From the NCBI GenBank assembly GCA_029252625.1, contig JAQXBA010000030.1, forward strand, positions 17,938 through 81,937: a stretch of 64,000 bases of DNA, in the 5' to 3' direction. Position 1 is the stretch's first letter, and each line of letters begins with the position of its first letter. Below the pieces are notes generated by a model that saw only the letters and a program-made list of their open reading frames with translations, had not been told where the DNA came from and made no database searches. Both the position numbers and the translations under genes were made by a program. Positions 35,988-45,696 of the stretch are shown here, piece after piece. Origin of the DNA: Opitutia bacterium. Its GTDB lineage: Bacteria > Verrucomicrobiota > Verrucomicrobiia > Opitutales > Coraliomargaritaceae.

Positions 35988-36336
35988 AATTAAAAAATGA
36001 GGTGAATTTGCCGCGGTTAAAAAAATGACTTTAGCACAAGGCAAACCACGCACTCAATAAACATGCCGAATCGAGTCAACGTTGATCAGCGACTGATTGT
36101 TCTTTGAAATACCCCCAACACAGTGTGCACTTGCAGCTAAAGTGATATGGATGTGCCGCTGAAATTCCTATCTGTGCTTATTCAGCAGACCTCCATCGAA
36201 TCCCGCCCCCCAAAAAAGATAGGCAGAACGGAGGTCTGCCGCAGATGGCATAGTAATGCTTGTATCACGCTCCTTTGACTGCCACTCCTCACAATCATTC
36301 GCCAAAGACGTCACTCACGAAGCGTGCACTCTGGGG
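35988..36336. other. Gene-free stretch with repeat copy A
   Basis: The 349 bases between gltX and the M48 gene contain no supported gene. GCAGACCTCC (36185-36194) and GGAGGTCTGC (36230-36239) are perfect complements around a 35-base loop. Bases 36230-36268 match 62709-62747 at 31 of 39 positions, all eight differences being transitions. This is one copy of a dispersed intergenic element. Confidence 0.6.
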
Positions 36337-37119
36337 CTAGCGATTTTGATACAGCTGCATCACTTTGGGCATCAGCTCATTAAGCTTACGAATACGGGTC
36401 GAATCTGCCGGGTGGGTGGATAAAAACTCAGGGGGGGCTCCGTTACTCTGTGCGGCCATACGCTTCCAAAAAGGAATCGCAGTGCGTGGGTCATAGCCTG
36501 CCTTGGCAGCGTAGATTAGGCCTATCTCATCGGCCTCACATTCGTGGTAACGGCTATATGGTAGCATCACTCCGACCGAGGCTCCCGCGCCATACGCCGC
36601 CATCAGTAAGGCACGTTGATCGCTGTCCATGTCAGAAGTACCGAACTGCAGGGCCAAGGCACCGCCAGCAACCAACAACTGTTGAGTCATGCGCTCATTA
36701 CCATGGCCCGCAGCGACGTGTGCCACCTCATGCCCCATCACAATGGCAAGATCAGCGTCGGTCTTGGCAACTTTAAAAATACCAGTATAAACCGCAACTT
36801 TGCCACCTGGCATCGCAAAAGCATTAATCTGCTCGTCATCTTCGAACACGACGAATTCCCACTGCGCATTCGGCATGTCTGGCCCCGCCACATACGCGAT
36901 CCGGTCTCCCACCCGGCGCACCATCGAATTATACACTGGGTCACGAGAAATCGGCGTTTGCTGCTTGAGTTGGCCAAACTGCGACGCCGACATCGATGCG
37001 AGCTGATTTGAAGGCACCAAGTGTAAGGCAGAGCGCCCCGTTTGCGGAACGGTCGTGCAACCAGAAGACCAGAGTAAAGCCCCACAGAGGAGCACGATCC
37101 AACAATAAATCAATTTCAT
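36337..37119 (-). CDS. M48-family metallopeptidase lipoprotein (LoiP/YggG-like)
   Basis: A secreted zinc protease, 260 aa. The signal ends in the lipobox SSGC with Cys21 (MKLIYCWIVLLCGALLWSSGC). The active site HEVAH (130-134) supplies two zinc ligands and the catalytic Glu; the third ligand is the Glu in YHECEADEIG. FAMPGGKVAVYTGI is the typical preceding strand. LoiP-like proteases degrade or repair outer-membrane proteins. It stands alone, with purH reading leftwards before it and a terminator in between. Confidence 0.93.
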   Translation of the reverse strand: MKLIYCWIVLLCGALLWSSGCTTVPQTGRSALHLVPSNQLASMSASQFGQLKQQTPISRDPVYNSMVRRVGDRIAYVAGPDMPNAQWEFVVFEDDEQINAFAMPGGKVAVYTGIFKVAKTDADLAIVMGHEVAHVAAGHGNERMTQQLLVAGGALALQFGTSDMDSDQRALLMAAYGAGASVGVMLPYSRYHECEADEIGLIYAAKAGYDPRTAIPFWKRMAAQSNGAPPEFLSTHPADSTRIRKLNELMPKVMQLYQNR

Positions 37120-37175
37120 AGATGTGGACTTTGATCACTCCGGCCTCCTTAATCAATCCAAGGACACGTTTAAAC

Positions 37176-37200
37176 AAAAAACCGAGCGTTTGCACTCGGT
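37176..37200 (-). terminator. Rho-independent terminator after purH
   Basis: On the leftward strand ACCGAG, an 8-base loop and CTCGGT form a 6-bp stem (37181-37200) followed by a run of five Ts (37180-37176). It lies 30 bases past the purH stop, before the M48 gene. Confidence 0.85.
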
Positions 37201-37230
37201 CCTTTGGTTGATAAAAAAGGGGGGGCAAGC

Positions 37231-38778
37231 TTAGTGCTTGAAGTGGCGTTTGCCGGTGAAGACCATGACCATATCGCGTTCATCGGCAGCGGCGATCACT
37301 TCGTCGTCGCGCACGGAGCCACCGGGTTGAATCGCTGCTTTTGCTCCAGCTTCAGCAGCGGCTATCAGACCATCGGCGAATGGAAAGAAAGCATCGGACG
37401 CGACGACTGAACCAGCGAGGTCAAGACCTGCTTCGCCTGCTTTCCAGACAGCGATCTTGGAGCTATCAACACGAGACATTTGACCCGCACCAACGCCGAG
37501 GGTGCGTTCGCAACCAGCGTAGACGATGGCGTTGGACTTAACGTGCTTGACCACATTCCAACCGAAGACCATGGCGCGCATTTCTTCTGGTGATGGTTGA
37601 CGCTTGGAGACGATTTTCCAGTCGCTTGGACGGTCTGGCATCGTATCGCGGTCTTGGATGAGCACACCACCCACCACCGAACGCATCTCCTGCAGCGAGT
37701 CGGCAGGCAAGGTGCCTTTGACTGTCATCAAGCGCAGGTTCTTCTTTTTGCCGAAGATTTCGAGTGCAGCAGGTGTGAAGTCTGGCGCAATGATCACTTC
37801 GCAAAAAATCTTCGCGATGATAGCAGCGAGATCGGCGTCCATGGTCTGATTGACCACAATGATGCCACCGAACGGTGCTTGTTGGTCAGTGACGTATGCC
37901 TGCTCCCATGCTTCGACGAGTGTGTCGGCACTGGCGACGCCGCAAGGGTTGGTGTGCTTAAGGATCGCAACTGTCGGCTTTTGGAATTCGCCGATCAAGT
38001 AAGTGGCCGCCGTAATATCGATGATATTGTTGTAGCTTAGCTCCTTGCCTTGGAGTTGCTCGAAGCAATCAAAGAAGCTGCCATACAGAGCCGCCTTCTG
38101 ATGCGGGTTTTCGCCGTAGCGGAGGCTCTGCACTTGAGGAAGCTGGATGTCCAACTTGGAAGGGATGCCAGAAATATCACCAAGGTTCGGCTCGTTGACC
38201 TGACCTTCGAGGTATTTGGCAATTGCACCGTCGTAAGCCGATGTGCGTTGGAATACTTTCAGCGCAAGTTCGCGGCGAAGTGTGGTGAGCGCAGCATCGT
38301 CGCCCATCGCAGCGAGCACCCGGTCGTAGTCAGATGCGTCGACGATCACAGAAACCGAAGCGTGGTTTTTCGCCGCAGAGCGAAGCATCGAAGGACCGCC
38401 GATGTCGATGTTCTCGATCGCGAGTTCAAACGTCACGTCTGGCTTGGCAACGGTTTCTTCGAATGGATAAAGATTCACTACGACGAGATCGATCATGTCG
38501 ATGCCGTGCTCAGCAGCGGCTGCCATGTGGTCTGCCTTGTCGCGACGAGCGAGAAGACCGCCGTGGATCTTCGGGTGCAATGTCTTAACGCGGCCTTCCA
38601 TCATTTCAGGGAAGCCAGTGTAATCGCTGACTTCAGTGACCGGAATCCCCTCTGTTTCGAGGAGTTTGGCAGTGCCGCCAGTGGAGAGCAGACGGTAGCC
38701 GTGCTGTTCGACGAGTGCTTTAGCGAACGGCACGAGGCCTGATTTATCGCTGACGGAGAGGAGTGCGTTTTTTTGCAT
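37231..38778 (-). CDS. purH: Bifunctional AICAR transformylase / IMP cyclohydrolase
   Basis: Catalyses the last two steps of purine synthesis: AICAR to FAICAR with 10-formyltetrahydrofolate, then cyclisation to IMP. It has 515 aa, normal for the family. The cyclohydrolase domain starts with [74 protein letters not shown], and [19 protein letters not shown] follows. The transformylase domain has [15 protein letters not shown] (catalytic Lys-His), SNAIVYAGC and [16 protein letters not shown]. It is a single gene with its own promoter (38886-38914) and terminator. Confidence 0.98.
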   Translation of the reverse strand: MQKNALLSVSDKSGLVPFAKALVEQHGYRLLSTGGTAKLLETEGIPVTEVSDYTGFPEMMEGRVKTLHPKIHGGLLARRDKADHMAAAAEHGIDMIDLVVVNLYPFEETVAKPDVTFELAIENIDIGGPSMLRSAAKNHASVSVIVDASDYDRVLAAMGDDAALTTLRRELALKVFQRTSAYDGAIAKYLEGQVNEPNLGDISGIPSKLDIQLPQVQSLRYGENPHQKAALYGSFFDCFEQLQGKELSYNNIIDITAATYLIGEFQKPTVAILKHTNPCGVASADTLVEAWEQAYVTDQQAPFGGIIVVNQTMDADLAAIIAKIFCEVIIAPDFTPAALEIFGKKKNLRLMTVKGTLPADSLQEMRSVVGGVLIQDRDTMPDRPSDWKIVSKRQPSPEEMRAMVFGWNVVKHVKSNAIVYAGCERTLGVGAGQMSRVDSSKIAVWKAGEAGLDLAGSVVASDAFFPFADGLIAAAEAGAKAAIQPGGSVRDDEVIAAADERDMVMVFTGKRHFKH

Positions 38779-38885
38779 AGTGTTGAGAAAGAGAGTGAAT
38801 CAAATTAAAATAAAAAAAGTAAAACGAAGAACTAAATCGCAGAAATCGGAATCGCCAAGCGTTTTAGACGAAAAGACTCACAAAT

Positions 38886-38914
38886 TTTATAGTAATACCG
38901 GCGCATCGTGTCGA
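38886..38914 (-). promoter_or_regulatory. Candidate purH promoter
   Basis: On the leftward strand TCGACA (38914-38909) is followed, after exactly 17 bases, by TATAAA (38891-38886). This is 108 bases upstream of the purH ATG, leaving a leader of about 100 AT-rich bases. No purine riboswitch consensus was recognised in that leader. Confidence 0.45.
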
Positions 38915-39018
38915 ACAAGGTCAAGCTGCGCTAACCGTCCTAATTCAAATCAGAATCAGACCAATAAAAAAACGCACTGTACTTGAATATCAACCACCAC
39001 ACTCGTAGCCTCTTTCTC

Positions 39019-39534
39019 ATGAGCACTCACAGCATCAAAGTCTCCACCCTATCCGAAATCATCGCCGCCGGCGGCATCGTGATCGACGTACGCACCCCCG
39101 CCGAGTTTAAGTCTGCCCATGTGGTCGGTGCGACGCTCCAGCCACTGAGTCGACTAGACGCCCGAGCCTATTGCCGATCCGAAGGCATCGATACACCCGT
39201 TTACATTCTCTGCCAAAGCGGCAAACGCGCGGGTATCGCCGCCGAGCAGTTAAACGCGGCTGGACATACACAAGCTATTGTCGTCGAAGGCGGCACGCTT
39301 GCAGCAATCGACGCAGGGCTCGACATCGCTTACGGCAAAGGAGCCATTTCGATTGAGCGGCAAGTCCGCATCGCAGCGGGACTGCTCGTATTCTGCGGCA
39401 CGCTCGCAGGGGTATTTCTCCACTCCGCCTTATTGATCATCCCAGGCTTCGTCGGCGCTGGGCTGGCCTTCGCAGGCATCACGGATACCTGCGGCATGGC
39501 AATGGCGCTGAGCAAATGCCCGTGGAATCAATAG
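39019..39534 (+). CDS. Rhodanese fused to a two-helix DUF2892-like membrane domain
   Basis: A 171-aa protein from the ATG at 39019 (MSTHSIKVSTLSEIIAAGGIVIDVRTPAEFKSAHVVGATLQPL); a TTG twelve codons upstream is also in frame. The rhodanese domain (1-105) ends with ILCQSGKRAGIAAEQLNAAG, with the catalytic Cys in CQSGKRA. The C-terminal part (125-171) has two hydrophobic helices with RQVRIAAGLLVFCG and IIPGFVGAGLAFAGITDTCGMAMALSKCPWN, like YgaP, an inner-membrane sulfurtransferase. YgaP proteins can relay sulfur or nitrosyl groups. It converges on the M24 peptidase gene. Confidence 0.9.
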   Translation: MSTHSIKVSTLSEIIAAGGIVIDVRTPAEFKSAHVVGATLQPLSRLDARAYCRSEGIDTPVYILCQSGKRAGIAAEQLNAAGHTQAIVVEGGTLAAIDAGLDIAYGKGAISIERQVRIAAGLLVFCGTLAGVFLHSALLIIPGFVGAGLAFAGITDTCGMAMALSKCPWNQ

Positions 39535-39542
39535 CTGGACCG

Positions 39543-40688
39543 CTATCGAAGCTCCCATCGATAGTGCAGCGGCGAGAGCAGCTCATTGCCCTCCTTGGTC
39601 ACACGCACGACATCTTCGATGCGGCAACCACCCAGCTCCGGATAATACAGCCCGGGCTCGATGGTAATCACATGGCCCTTGCGTAGCCGCCCAGCAGTCG
39701 CTGACACACGCGGGGACTCATGCACCTCTAATCCGAGTCCATGCCCGGTCGAATGTATAAATCCCACAAAGCCTTGGCCGCGACGCTCAGTTAAAAACCC
39801 GCGATCATCAAATAGCTGAGTAGCGGCGGCGTGCACTGTTGCACCGCTCACACCGGCCTTCACTTTTGCCAAGGCCGCGAGTTGCGCATCACGCACAGCC
39901 CCGACAAGTGCTCGCTGTGCATCATTCGCACGGCCTTTTAAGAAAGTACGGGTCATATCACCATGGTAGCCTGTCGCTTGCACACGCGGAAACACGTCGA
40001 CAATGATCAGCTCATTCGGCTTGAGCGGCCCATGCCCGCCTTCGTGCGGATCACAGCCTTGCTTGCCACCTGCCACGATCGTATTGTGCGCCACTGCTCC
40101 CTTCGTCAGGCAGGCTTGATCGATCAACATACGGAGCCACTCTGAAGTCAGCGTGCGACCCTCATATTTTAGGCGATTACCTACAATCTTCGAAGCCCGC
40201 AGGACGCGCTCCGCAGTGCGGATGCCAGCGGCACTCGCGGCATTCCCTTGCTTTAAGGCCTTGGCCTCATCGTCGCTTTTTAACTCACGAGCAGGAAAGA
40301 ACGGATCTGCCCCCACTCGCACCGTCATGCCAGCCTCCAACAGCTTCGCATAATACACCGATGGAAAACTCTCTGGCACCTCCAGCTCACTCGCCTTATT
40401 TAACTTAGCAAAATAGCGCATCATCTCCGCAGGCCCCACTGCAGAGCGCTCAATTCGTAAGGCCTTCGCCACCTGCTCTTGCACCGTTTCCAACAGCAAC
40501 ACCTCGTCGCACTTCGACTGCGCCCTGACACGGCTATACTCCAAACGACTCACCACTGCGGTCGAGCGGTTCCCCACGACAAAGCACAAGAACGGGTCCG
40601 GCACAAAGACCTTAGTCAGATAAAATATGTCAGCAGACTGCTCCGAAGCAGCATAGAGAATACGGATAACTGAGGATTTACTTTTCAT
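39543..40688 (-). CDS. M24 family metallopeptidase (Xaa-Pro aminopeptidase-like)
   Basis: A pita-bread-fold exopeptidase of 381 aa that removes N-terminal residues before proline. The N-terminal creatinase-like half (1-160) is followed by metal-binding motifs: IVDVFPR and GDMTRTF (two Asp), HSTGHGLGLEVHE (His), TIEPGLYYP and RIEDVV (two Glu), all intact. The start is MKSKSSVIRILYAAS at 40688. Specificity (Xaa-Pro aminopeptidase or another M24B enzyme) is assigned by the general pattern, not proven. It is divergent from the DUF192 gene. Confidence 0.93.
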   Translation of the reverse strand: MKSKSSVIRILYAASEQSADIFYLTKVFVPDPFLCFVVGNRSTAVVSRLEYSRVRAQSKCDEVLLLETVQEQVAKALRIERSAVGPAEMMRYFAKLNKASELEVPESFPSVYYAKLLEAGMTVRVGADPFFPARELKSDDEAKALKQGNAASAAGIRTAERVLRASKIVGNRLKYEGRTLTSEWLRMLIDQACLTKGAVAHNTIVAGGKQGCDPHEGGHGPLKPNELIIVDVFPRVQATGYHGDMTRTFLKGRANDAQRALVGAVRDAQLAALAKVKAGVSGATVHAAATQLFDDRGFLTERRGQGFVGFIHSTGHGLGLEVHESPRVSATAGRLRKGHVITIEPGLYYPELGGCRIEDVVRVTKEGNELLSPLHYRWELR

Positions 40689-40761
40689 TACATTTTTTTA
40701 CGTTATGACTCTTCTGCATACTACCCGATCTGTCACGCTCCGACTTTACCACCAGACAGCT

Positions 40762-41280
40762 ATGAAACTCCACTACCATACACTATTTACTCTCGCCGCA
40801 CTGCTAGTGCTCTGCGCCTGCGCACCGACAGCGCCCAAGGCCGAGCCAGCCACCGTTGACACCTATTTCCCTATTTCGATCGATAAAATTCCGCTCCAGC
40901 TCCAACTCGCACTTACACAAGCCGAGCAAAACAAAGGCCTGATGCACCGCGACTCTATGGCCGAAGATCACGGGATGCTCTTTTTGTTCAACCAACCCAA
41001 GCCGCGCTCCTTCTGGATGCGTAACACCCGCATCCCACTGGATATCGGCTATTTTGATGCCAGCGGACGGCTACTTGAGATCCACGCACTCTATCCTTAC
41101 GATGAAAACGCAGTCGCCTCACGCAGCCAACAAGTGCTCATCGCGATAGAGACCAATCGCGGCTGGTTCGCTCGCAATCATATCACTCCTGGCGCACAGC
41201 TCGATCTCGACGCGTTATCACACGCCATCACTCGTCGCGGCAAATCCTTAAATAGGGACGCCATTTCGACCGCGCACTAA
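40762..41280 (+). CDS. DUF192 lipoprotein
   Basis: A 172-aa protein from the ATG at 40762; a frame extends 19 codons upstream but lacks family sense. The signal MKLHYHTLFTLAALLVLCAC ends with the lipobox LCAC, so Cys20 is lipidated. The DUF192 domain follows: PLQLQLALTQAEQNKGLMHRDSMAEDHGMLFLF and PRSFWMRNTRIPLDIGYFDASGRLLEIHAL. DUF192 proteins are small periplasmic or surface beta-proteins of unknown role, one of which is important for archaeal and bacterial surface processes. It is followed two bases later by a GT-C-like membrane gene, so the two are likely coupled. Confidence 0.88.
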   Translation: MKLHYHTLFTLAALLVLCACAPTAPKAEPATVDTYFPISIDKIPLQLQLALTQAEQNKGLMHRDSMAEDHGMLFLFNQPKPRSFWMRNTRIPLDIGYFDASGRLLEIHALYPYDENAVASRSQQVLIAIETNRGWFARNHITPGAQLDLDALSHAITRRGKSLNRDAISTAH

Positions 41281-41282
41281 GC

Positions 41283-42911
41283 ATGTCCCAGCCTCACAAC
41301 ACAGCAGCGCGCAAGCCACGCACGGGAAACCTAATTGTGCCTCCCTCCCCAACAGAGCCACTCACGCGACGCAAGCGAAGCGCAACTGACACTCGGCAAC
41401 CAGCTCACCTGCGTTACTATTTTGCGCTCGTTGCATTAGTTATCTTGGTATTCAGCCCACTCCTAATATCGGACATGCTTTGGTCTGAAATCGATTCCGT
41501 CGAACGTAGTGCCTTTCAAACGATGGACAACTGGCAACAAGCATGGACGCTCGATAGCATTCGCCAAAACAACCCGATTGCCATCAGTAGTTACTTTATC
41601 GAACAAGCCATACCACTGCCCACCGCAACAGTTCACCGAGGCATCAATATTCTACTGCATCTGTTCGCAGCCGTGCTGCTCCTCAAAAATCTTGAGACGC
41701 TTAAATTGCCCGCCGCGTTTTCAGCCACTCTGATTTTCGCGCTCCACCCAGCAACGATACAGACACTTTTCTGGGCTGGTTACCGCAGCGAGATCATCGC
41801 GTTGATCTTTATACTGAGTGCGCTCTACTTTGGCATTCGCAACCGTAACGGGCGCGACACCATCGTAACCATTGCGCTTACGACCATCGCCTGCGTAGTT
41901 CACCCAGCCGCATTTGCCATCCCCATTATTCTCGCGCTGGTCATCCTTTATAAAAAACGATCGATACATCTGAATTCCTTTAACCGCTTGCTTCCACTAC
42001 TCTGCCTATGCCTCTTTTTAGGGCTGTGGATCAACGCCGAAAACCCCAACGTAGAAGGAGCTGATTCAGTCATTCGCACAGAACGGCTCTATCACGCAGG
42101 GCAAAACATGGCTCACTTCACCAATCAGGCACTCTTGCCGATAAACAACGCCCTCTTTCATCGATTCGACATCGACACCAAGTACGAAACCGATGTGGGA
42201 ATGAATCTGATGCCATTCCTACTATTCGTGCCGTTTTTCATCTTGCTCGCTTCCAACATCAAGAAAAAGTGGAGCCGTGCGATCCTGCTAGGGCTCTGTA
42301 GCTACTTAGCGCTCATCGTGTATGGCACTACTCAGGACGGCCATTTTATTAACGGGGCTCTCGCGCACGAAGACCACCACCTATACGTCGCTCTACCGAT
42401 GATTGTCGCTCTAATCGTTAGCGCCCTCGGACGCCTTATTTATAGTATGGGCACCGCGGGTAAAGCGCTCTGGGTCATGGGATGCTCATTGCTAATTCTG
42501 ATTGAAATCACCCTCAGCGCTACGTTTGCTTATTCTATCGCGGAACCCACCAAGATGTGGACTAGCATGTCTGAACGCTGGCCAAATGCATGGGAGCCGA
42601 AAGCCGCCCTCGTCAATCGAATCGACCTTTCTGATAGCCCAGAAGACTCACTATTTACCAATATTCAGCTGATCAACATGCTACAAGATGTTCTCGAAAT
42701 GCGACCGGATCTTATCGAAGAGCGCAAGCAACTCGCACGTACTTTTGTTGCTGAAGGGCAGCGCAGCAACGCACTGCGTGAATACAAACACATCCTGCGC
42801 GAAACGCCACTTGACAACGAATTTCTCGAGGAAGCCGCAGCTTTCCTCGACAAGGTCGGCCTCTCTTGGGACGCCAATAAAACAAGAGACCGTATGATTA
42901 GCACTCAATAA
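41283..42911 (+). CDS. GT-C-like polytopic membrane protein with C-terminal TPR-like part
   Basis: A 542-aa inner-membrane protein, two bases after the DUF192 stop. A 45-residue basic N-terminal tail precedes some ten hydrophobic helices. The first loop has SEIDSVERSAFQTMDNWQQAW and the next helices LHPATIQTLFWAGYRSEIIALIFILSALYF, a pattern also seen in TMTC-type O-mannosyltransferases and GT-C proteins. The last 120 residues (WEPKAALVNRIDLS...LREYKHILRETPLDNEFLEEAAAFLDKVG) form TPR-like helices. Function unknown; a polyisoprenyl-phosphate-sugar-dependent transferase is a guess. It lacks an obvious DE motif of the Agl23 type. Confidence 0.7.
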   Translation: MSQPHNTAARKPRTGNLIVPPSPTEPLTRRKRSATDTRQPAHLRYYFALVALVILVFSPLLISDMLWSEIDSVERSAFQTMDNWQQAWTLDSIRQNNPIAISSYFIEQAIPLPTATVHRGINILLHLFAAVLLLKNLETLKLPAAFSATLIFALHPATIQTLFWAGYRSEIIALIFILSALYFGIRNRNGRDTIVTIALTTIACVVHPAAFAIPIILALVILYKKRSIHLNSFNRLLPLLCLCLFLGLWINAENPNVEGADSVIRTERLYHAGQNMAHFTNQALLPINNALFHRFDIDTKYETDVGMNLMPFLLFVPFFILLASNIKKKWSRAILLGLCSYLALIVYGTTQDGHFINGALAHEDHHLYVALPMIVALIVSALGRLIYSMGTAGKALWVMGCSLLILIEITLSATFAYSIAEPTKMWTSMSERWPNAWEPKAALVNRIDLSDSPEDSLFTNIQLINMLQDVLEMRPDLIEERKQLARTFVAEGQRSNALREYKHILRETPLDNEFLEEAAAFLDKVGLSWDANKTRDRMISTQ

Positions 42912-43025
42912 TTTGTCACGCATCTATCCCGCTACGGCTTCCTTGGCTTCGCAGGACATGCTGGCAGACATCTGACCTCTCTCAATTCAAACCCTCAACT
43001 CTCAATCCTCAACTTCACTCACGCT

Positions 43026-44333
43026 ATGAAAGATCAGAAAGCACCCGCTCTCGGCACTCTCACCCTCCACGCAGGCCACACGCCAGACGCAGAGACAGGC
43101 TCACGCGCCGTCCCGATTTACCAGACCACCAGTTATATGTTTCGGGATACCGACCATGCCGCTAAACTCTTCGGCCTCGAAGAGCTCGGCTACATTTATA
43201 CCCGCATCATGAACCCCACTACAGACGTGCTTGAAAAGCGAGTCGCAGCTCTCGAAGGTGGTGTCGCAGCTCTCGCCCATGCCAGTGGTCAGGCTGCGAT
43301 TACCAGCGCGATCCTCAACATCGCAGGTGCCGGTGATAATATCGTCTCTTCCGCACAGCTCTACGGCGGCACGTATACACTTTTCAAATACACTCTGCCT
43401 AAGCTCGGCATCGAAGTGCGCTTCGCCGACGCCGAAGATCCCTCCAGCTTCGAGCCATTGATTGACGGAAAAACTAAGGCCATTTACGGCGACACCGTCG
43501 GCAATCCAAAGCTCAATATCTTCCCCTTTGCGGAAGTCTCTGCGGTCGCCAGCGCAGCAAAGATCCCACTCATCATTGATAATACCGTCGCCTCGCCGAT
43601 GATCTGTCGTCCACTTGAGCACGGCGCAAATATTGTCATTCACAGCCTCACTAAGTACATCGGAGGCCACGGCACCAGCATCGGCGGCATCGTCGTCGAC
43701 GGTGGTAATTTCGATTGGGGCAGTGGACGCTTTACCGAATTCACCGAGCCCGACCCAAGCTACCACGGCCTGGTGCACTGGGACGTCTTCAAAGCTTTCG
43801 AGCCAGCAGGTGGCGCCAACATCGCCTACATCATGAAGATGCGCCTCCAGTGGCTACGTGATACAGGTAACTGTACCTCCCCGTTCAACTCCTTCCTCCA
43901 CCTGCAAGGACTCGAAACACTTCATCTGCGCATGCAGTGCCACTGCTCCAATGCACTCAAAGTCGCTCAGTTCCTAGAAAGCCACGAAGCAGTCAGCTGG
44001 GTCAACTACCCCGGGCTCAGCGGTAGCGTCCACCATGCAGCCGCCGAAAAATACTTCGACAAGAACAGCTTTGGCGGACTCGTAGGCTTCGGCCTCAAAG
44101 GCGGCCTCGAAGCAGGACGCCAGTTCATCGATAGCCTGGAGCTGTTCAGCCACCTAGCTAACATCGGCGATGCCAAGTCGCTCGCGATTCACCCCGCCAG
44201 TACCACGCATCAGCAACTCAGCGAGGAGCAGCAACAATCCACCGGAGTAAGCGCTGACTTCGTACGGCTCTCGGTCGGCATCGAAGCCATCGCCGACTTG
44301 CTCGCCGACCTCAATAAGGCATTGAAAGCCTAA
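43026..44333 (+). CDS. metY: O-acetylhomoserine aminocarboxypropyltransferase / cysteine synthase
   Basis: PLP enzyme that forms homocysteine from O-acetylhomoserine and sulfide. It has 435 aa, the usual MetY length. The start [79 protein letters not shown] is typical. The PLP-binding lysine is in [18 protein letters not shown], and [18 protein letters not shown] is the conserved end. It belongs to methionine synthesis together with metK and ahcY at the left edge, although not in one operon. No SAM riboswitch pattern was seen upstream; the 114-base gap is CT-rich with imperfect CTCAA repeats. It converges with the antiporter gene. Confidence 0.95.
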   Translation: MKDQKAPALGTLTLHAGHTPDAETGSRAVPIYQTTSYMFRDTDHAAKLFGLEELGYIYTRIMNPTTDVLEKRVAALEGGVAALAHASGQAAITSAILNIAGAGDNIVSSAQLYGGTYTLFKYTLPKLGIEVRFADAEDPSSFEPLIDGKTKAIYGDTVGNPKLNIFPFAEVSAVASAAKIPLIIDNTVASPMICRPLEHGANIVIHSLTKYIGGHGTSIGGIVVDGGNFDWGSGRFTEFTEPDPSYHGLVHWDVFKAFEPAGGANIAYIMKMRLQWLRDTGNCTSPFNSFLHLQGLETLHLRMQCHCSNALKVAQFLESHEAVSWVNYPGLSGSVHHAAAEKYFDKNSFGGLVGFGLKGGLEAGRQFIDSLELFSHLANIGDAKSLAIHPASTTHQQLSEEQQQSTGVSADFVRLSVGIEAIADLLADLNKALKA

Positions 44334-44342
44334 CAGTTCGTT

Positions 44343-45596
44343 TCAGTTCCGTGGAGCTTCCGAATCTGGAGGCTCCACCTGTCCCTGCCGCTGCACCATC
44401 CATTTTAGCGCAATCGGCGACAGAACGGTTGTTGCGATCGCCATAGCGACCACTGCTGAAAACATATAAGCCACCACCGGCGCGTCCTGCGGCACATTGA
44501 ACAAGCCCGCTTGCAGCGCGACATTAGCAATGATGATTTCGACCATACCTCGGCTACTCATCCCAACACCAATGATCGCGGCATCCTGATTGTTATAGCC
44601 TGTGATTCGCGCAGCGACTCCCGCGCCCAGTACTTTCGTCAACAGTGCAACCAATATTAAAAGGCAGGCGACTCCGGGAATCACGGCAAAGGCTTCAAGA
44701 TTCAAATTCAGCCCAATCGAAGCAAAGAACACTGGAGCCATAAACCCAACCGTCACTGAATTCAATTTACTCTTCACATCCTTGTAGATGTCGTGCCCAG
44801 CATATTTCTGCTCAAAGAGCAGACCGGCGGTAAAAGCGCCAATGATGAAGTGTAAATCAAGCAACTCGGCAAATACCGCATACGCAAAACCTGCAATCAA
44901 GAGAGAGGAAAAGCCAAACTCTTCAGACTTGAAATGCGCCACGATCGACCGAATTCGAGGTACCAGATACTTTTCGATCAGGAATGTAGTGCCCAAAAAG
45001 ACACAGGCTTTACCGAAGATCTCAAATCCCAAGAACAAATCCAGACGCCCCTCATTACTCAGCACACCAGTCAATACAGCCAGAAGAACCAAGCTCAAAA
45101 AGTCGTCAATGATCGCGGCCGAAACGATCGTTCGTCCGACCTGGGTGTGTAATCTGCCGAGGTCCATTAGGACACGGATCGACGCTGGTACCGCTGTGAT
45201 CGAAAGCGCTGTTCCGAGAAACAAACACTGCGCCAATTTCATCTCCGATCCCGGAAAGATCGTCCATCCCAGCCAGATACCAGCAATCAGAGGCAGCAGC
45301 ATTCCACATAGCGCGATCACGAAAGACCGCCCCGACACCTTGCTAAACTCACGCACCCGCAGTTCCGTACCGCCGAGCAACATCAGAAAAAAGATCCCCA
45401 AATCCGACAGCACCTGAAAGGAATGATCCTGCGCCAAGCCGCGGAATGGCGATGCCGGAAACTGCAATGCAACAAAACCAACTAGAATACCAGCGATTAA
45501 CTCTCCGACCAATGGTGGCTGTTTAGCACGACTAGCAAATTCCCCCATTAGTCTGGAGGTGAACAGCAAGAGCAGAAGCACCAAGAAAAGATTCAT
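44343..45596 (-). CDS. Cation:proton antiporter (CPA2 / Kef-type membrane domain)
   Basis: A 417-aa inner-membrane transporter with about twelve helices. Family motifs: QPPLVGELIAGILVGFVAL, LSDLGIFFLMLLGGTELRV, FLGTALSITAVPASIRVL and AIIDDFLSLVLLAVLTGVL, with the paired Asp of the ion site, and APVFFASIGLNLNL. There is no C-terminal RCK or TrkA domain. Na+/H+ or K+/H+ exchange cannot be decided. It follows nuoN by 100 bases on the same strand, so it may be read through from the nuo operon. A GC-rich inverted repeat lies in between. Confidence 0.9.
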   Translation of the reverse strand: MNLFLVLLLLLFTSRLMGEFASRAKQPPLVGELIAGILVGFVALQFPASPFRGLAQDHSFQVLSDLGIFFLMLLGGTELRVREFSKVSGRSFVIALCGMLLPLIAGIWLGWTIFPGSEMKLAQCLFLGTALSITAVPASIRVLMDLGRLHTQVGRTIVSAAIIDDFLSLVLLAVLTGVLSNEGRLDLFLGFEIFGKACVFLGTTFLIEKYLVPRIRSIVAHFKSEEFGFSSLLIAGFAYAVFAELLDLHFIIGAFTAGLLFEQKYAGHDIYKDVKSKLNSVTVGFMAPVFFASIGLNLNLEAFAVIPGVACLLILVALLTKVLGAGVAARITGYNNQDAAIIGVGMSSRGMVEIIIANVALQAGLFNVPQDAPVVAYMFSAVVAMAIATTVLSPIALKWMVQRQGQVEPPDSEAPRN

Positions 45597-45647
45597 GATA
45601 TCTGCGTTGAAGCTACATCACGTACCGCCAAATGTCGAACCAATCGA

Positions 45648-45670
45648 CCGCGCCCTGAAGCAGAGCGCGG
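45648..45670. other. GC-rich inverted repeat between nuoN and the antiporter
   Basis: CCGCGC (45648-45653) and GCGCGG (45665-45670) are perfect complements, preceded on the nuo strand by two further CGGCCG palindromes (to 45691). There is no T-run, so it is not a classical terminator; partial attenuation or mRNA processing at the end of nuoN is plausible. Confidence 0.45.
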
Positions 45671-45696
45671 CCGTAAAACGTAAATGCGGCCGTTAC

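Noticed and set aside
38050..38742. 230-codon open frame opposite purH
   Set aside because: It lies wholly antisense to a well-conserved enzyme and its translation has no recognisable domain; the frame is open only because of the codon use of purH.
42912..43025. SAM riboswitch before metY
   Set aside because: The gap is CT-rich and shows no kink-turn, P1 helix or terminator structure.
43101..43778. 225-codon open frame opposite metY
   Set aside because: Antisense to metY with no family-like sequence; acidic and cysteine-rich in a random way.
44351..44378. Hairpin GTGGAGC/GCTCCAC as shared terminator of metY and the antiporter
   Set aside because: The stem falls inside the antiporter coding end and has no T-run, so a coding coincidence is as likely.
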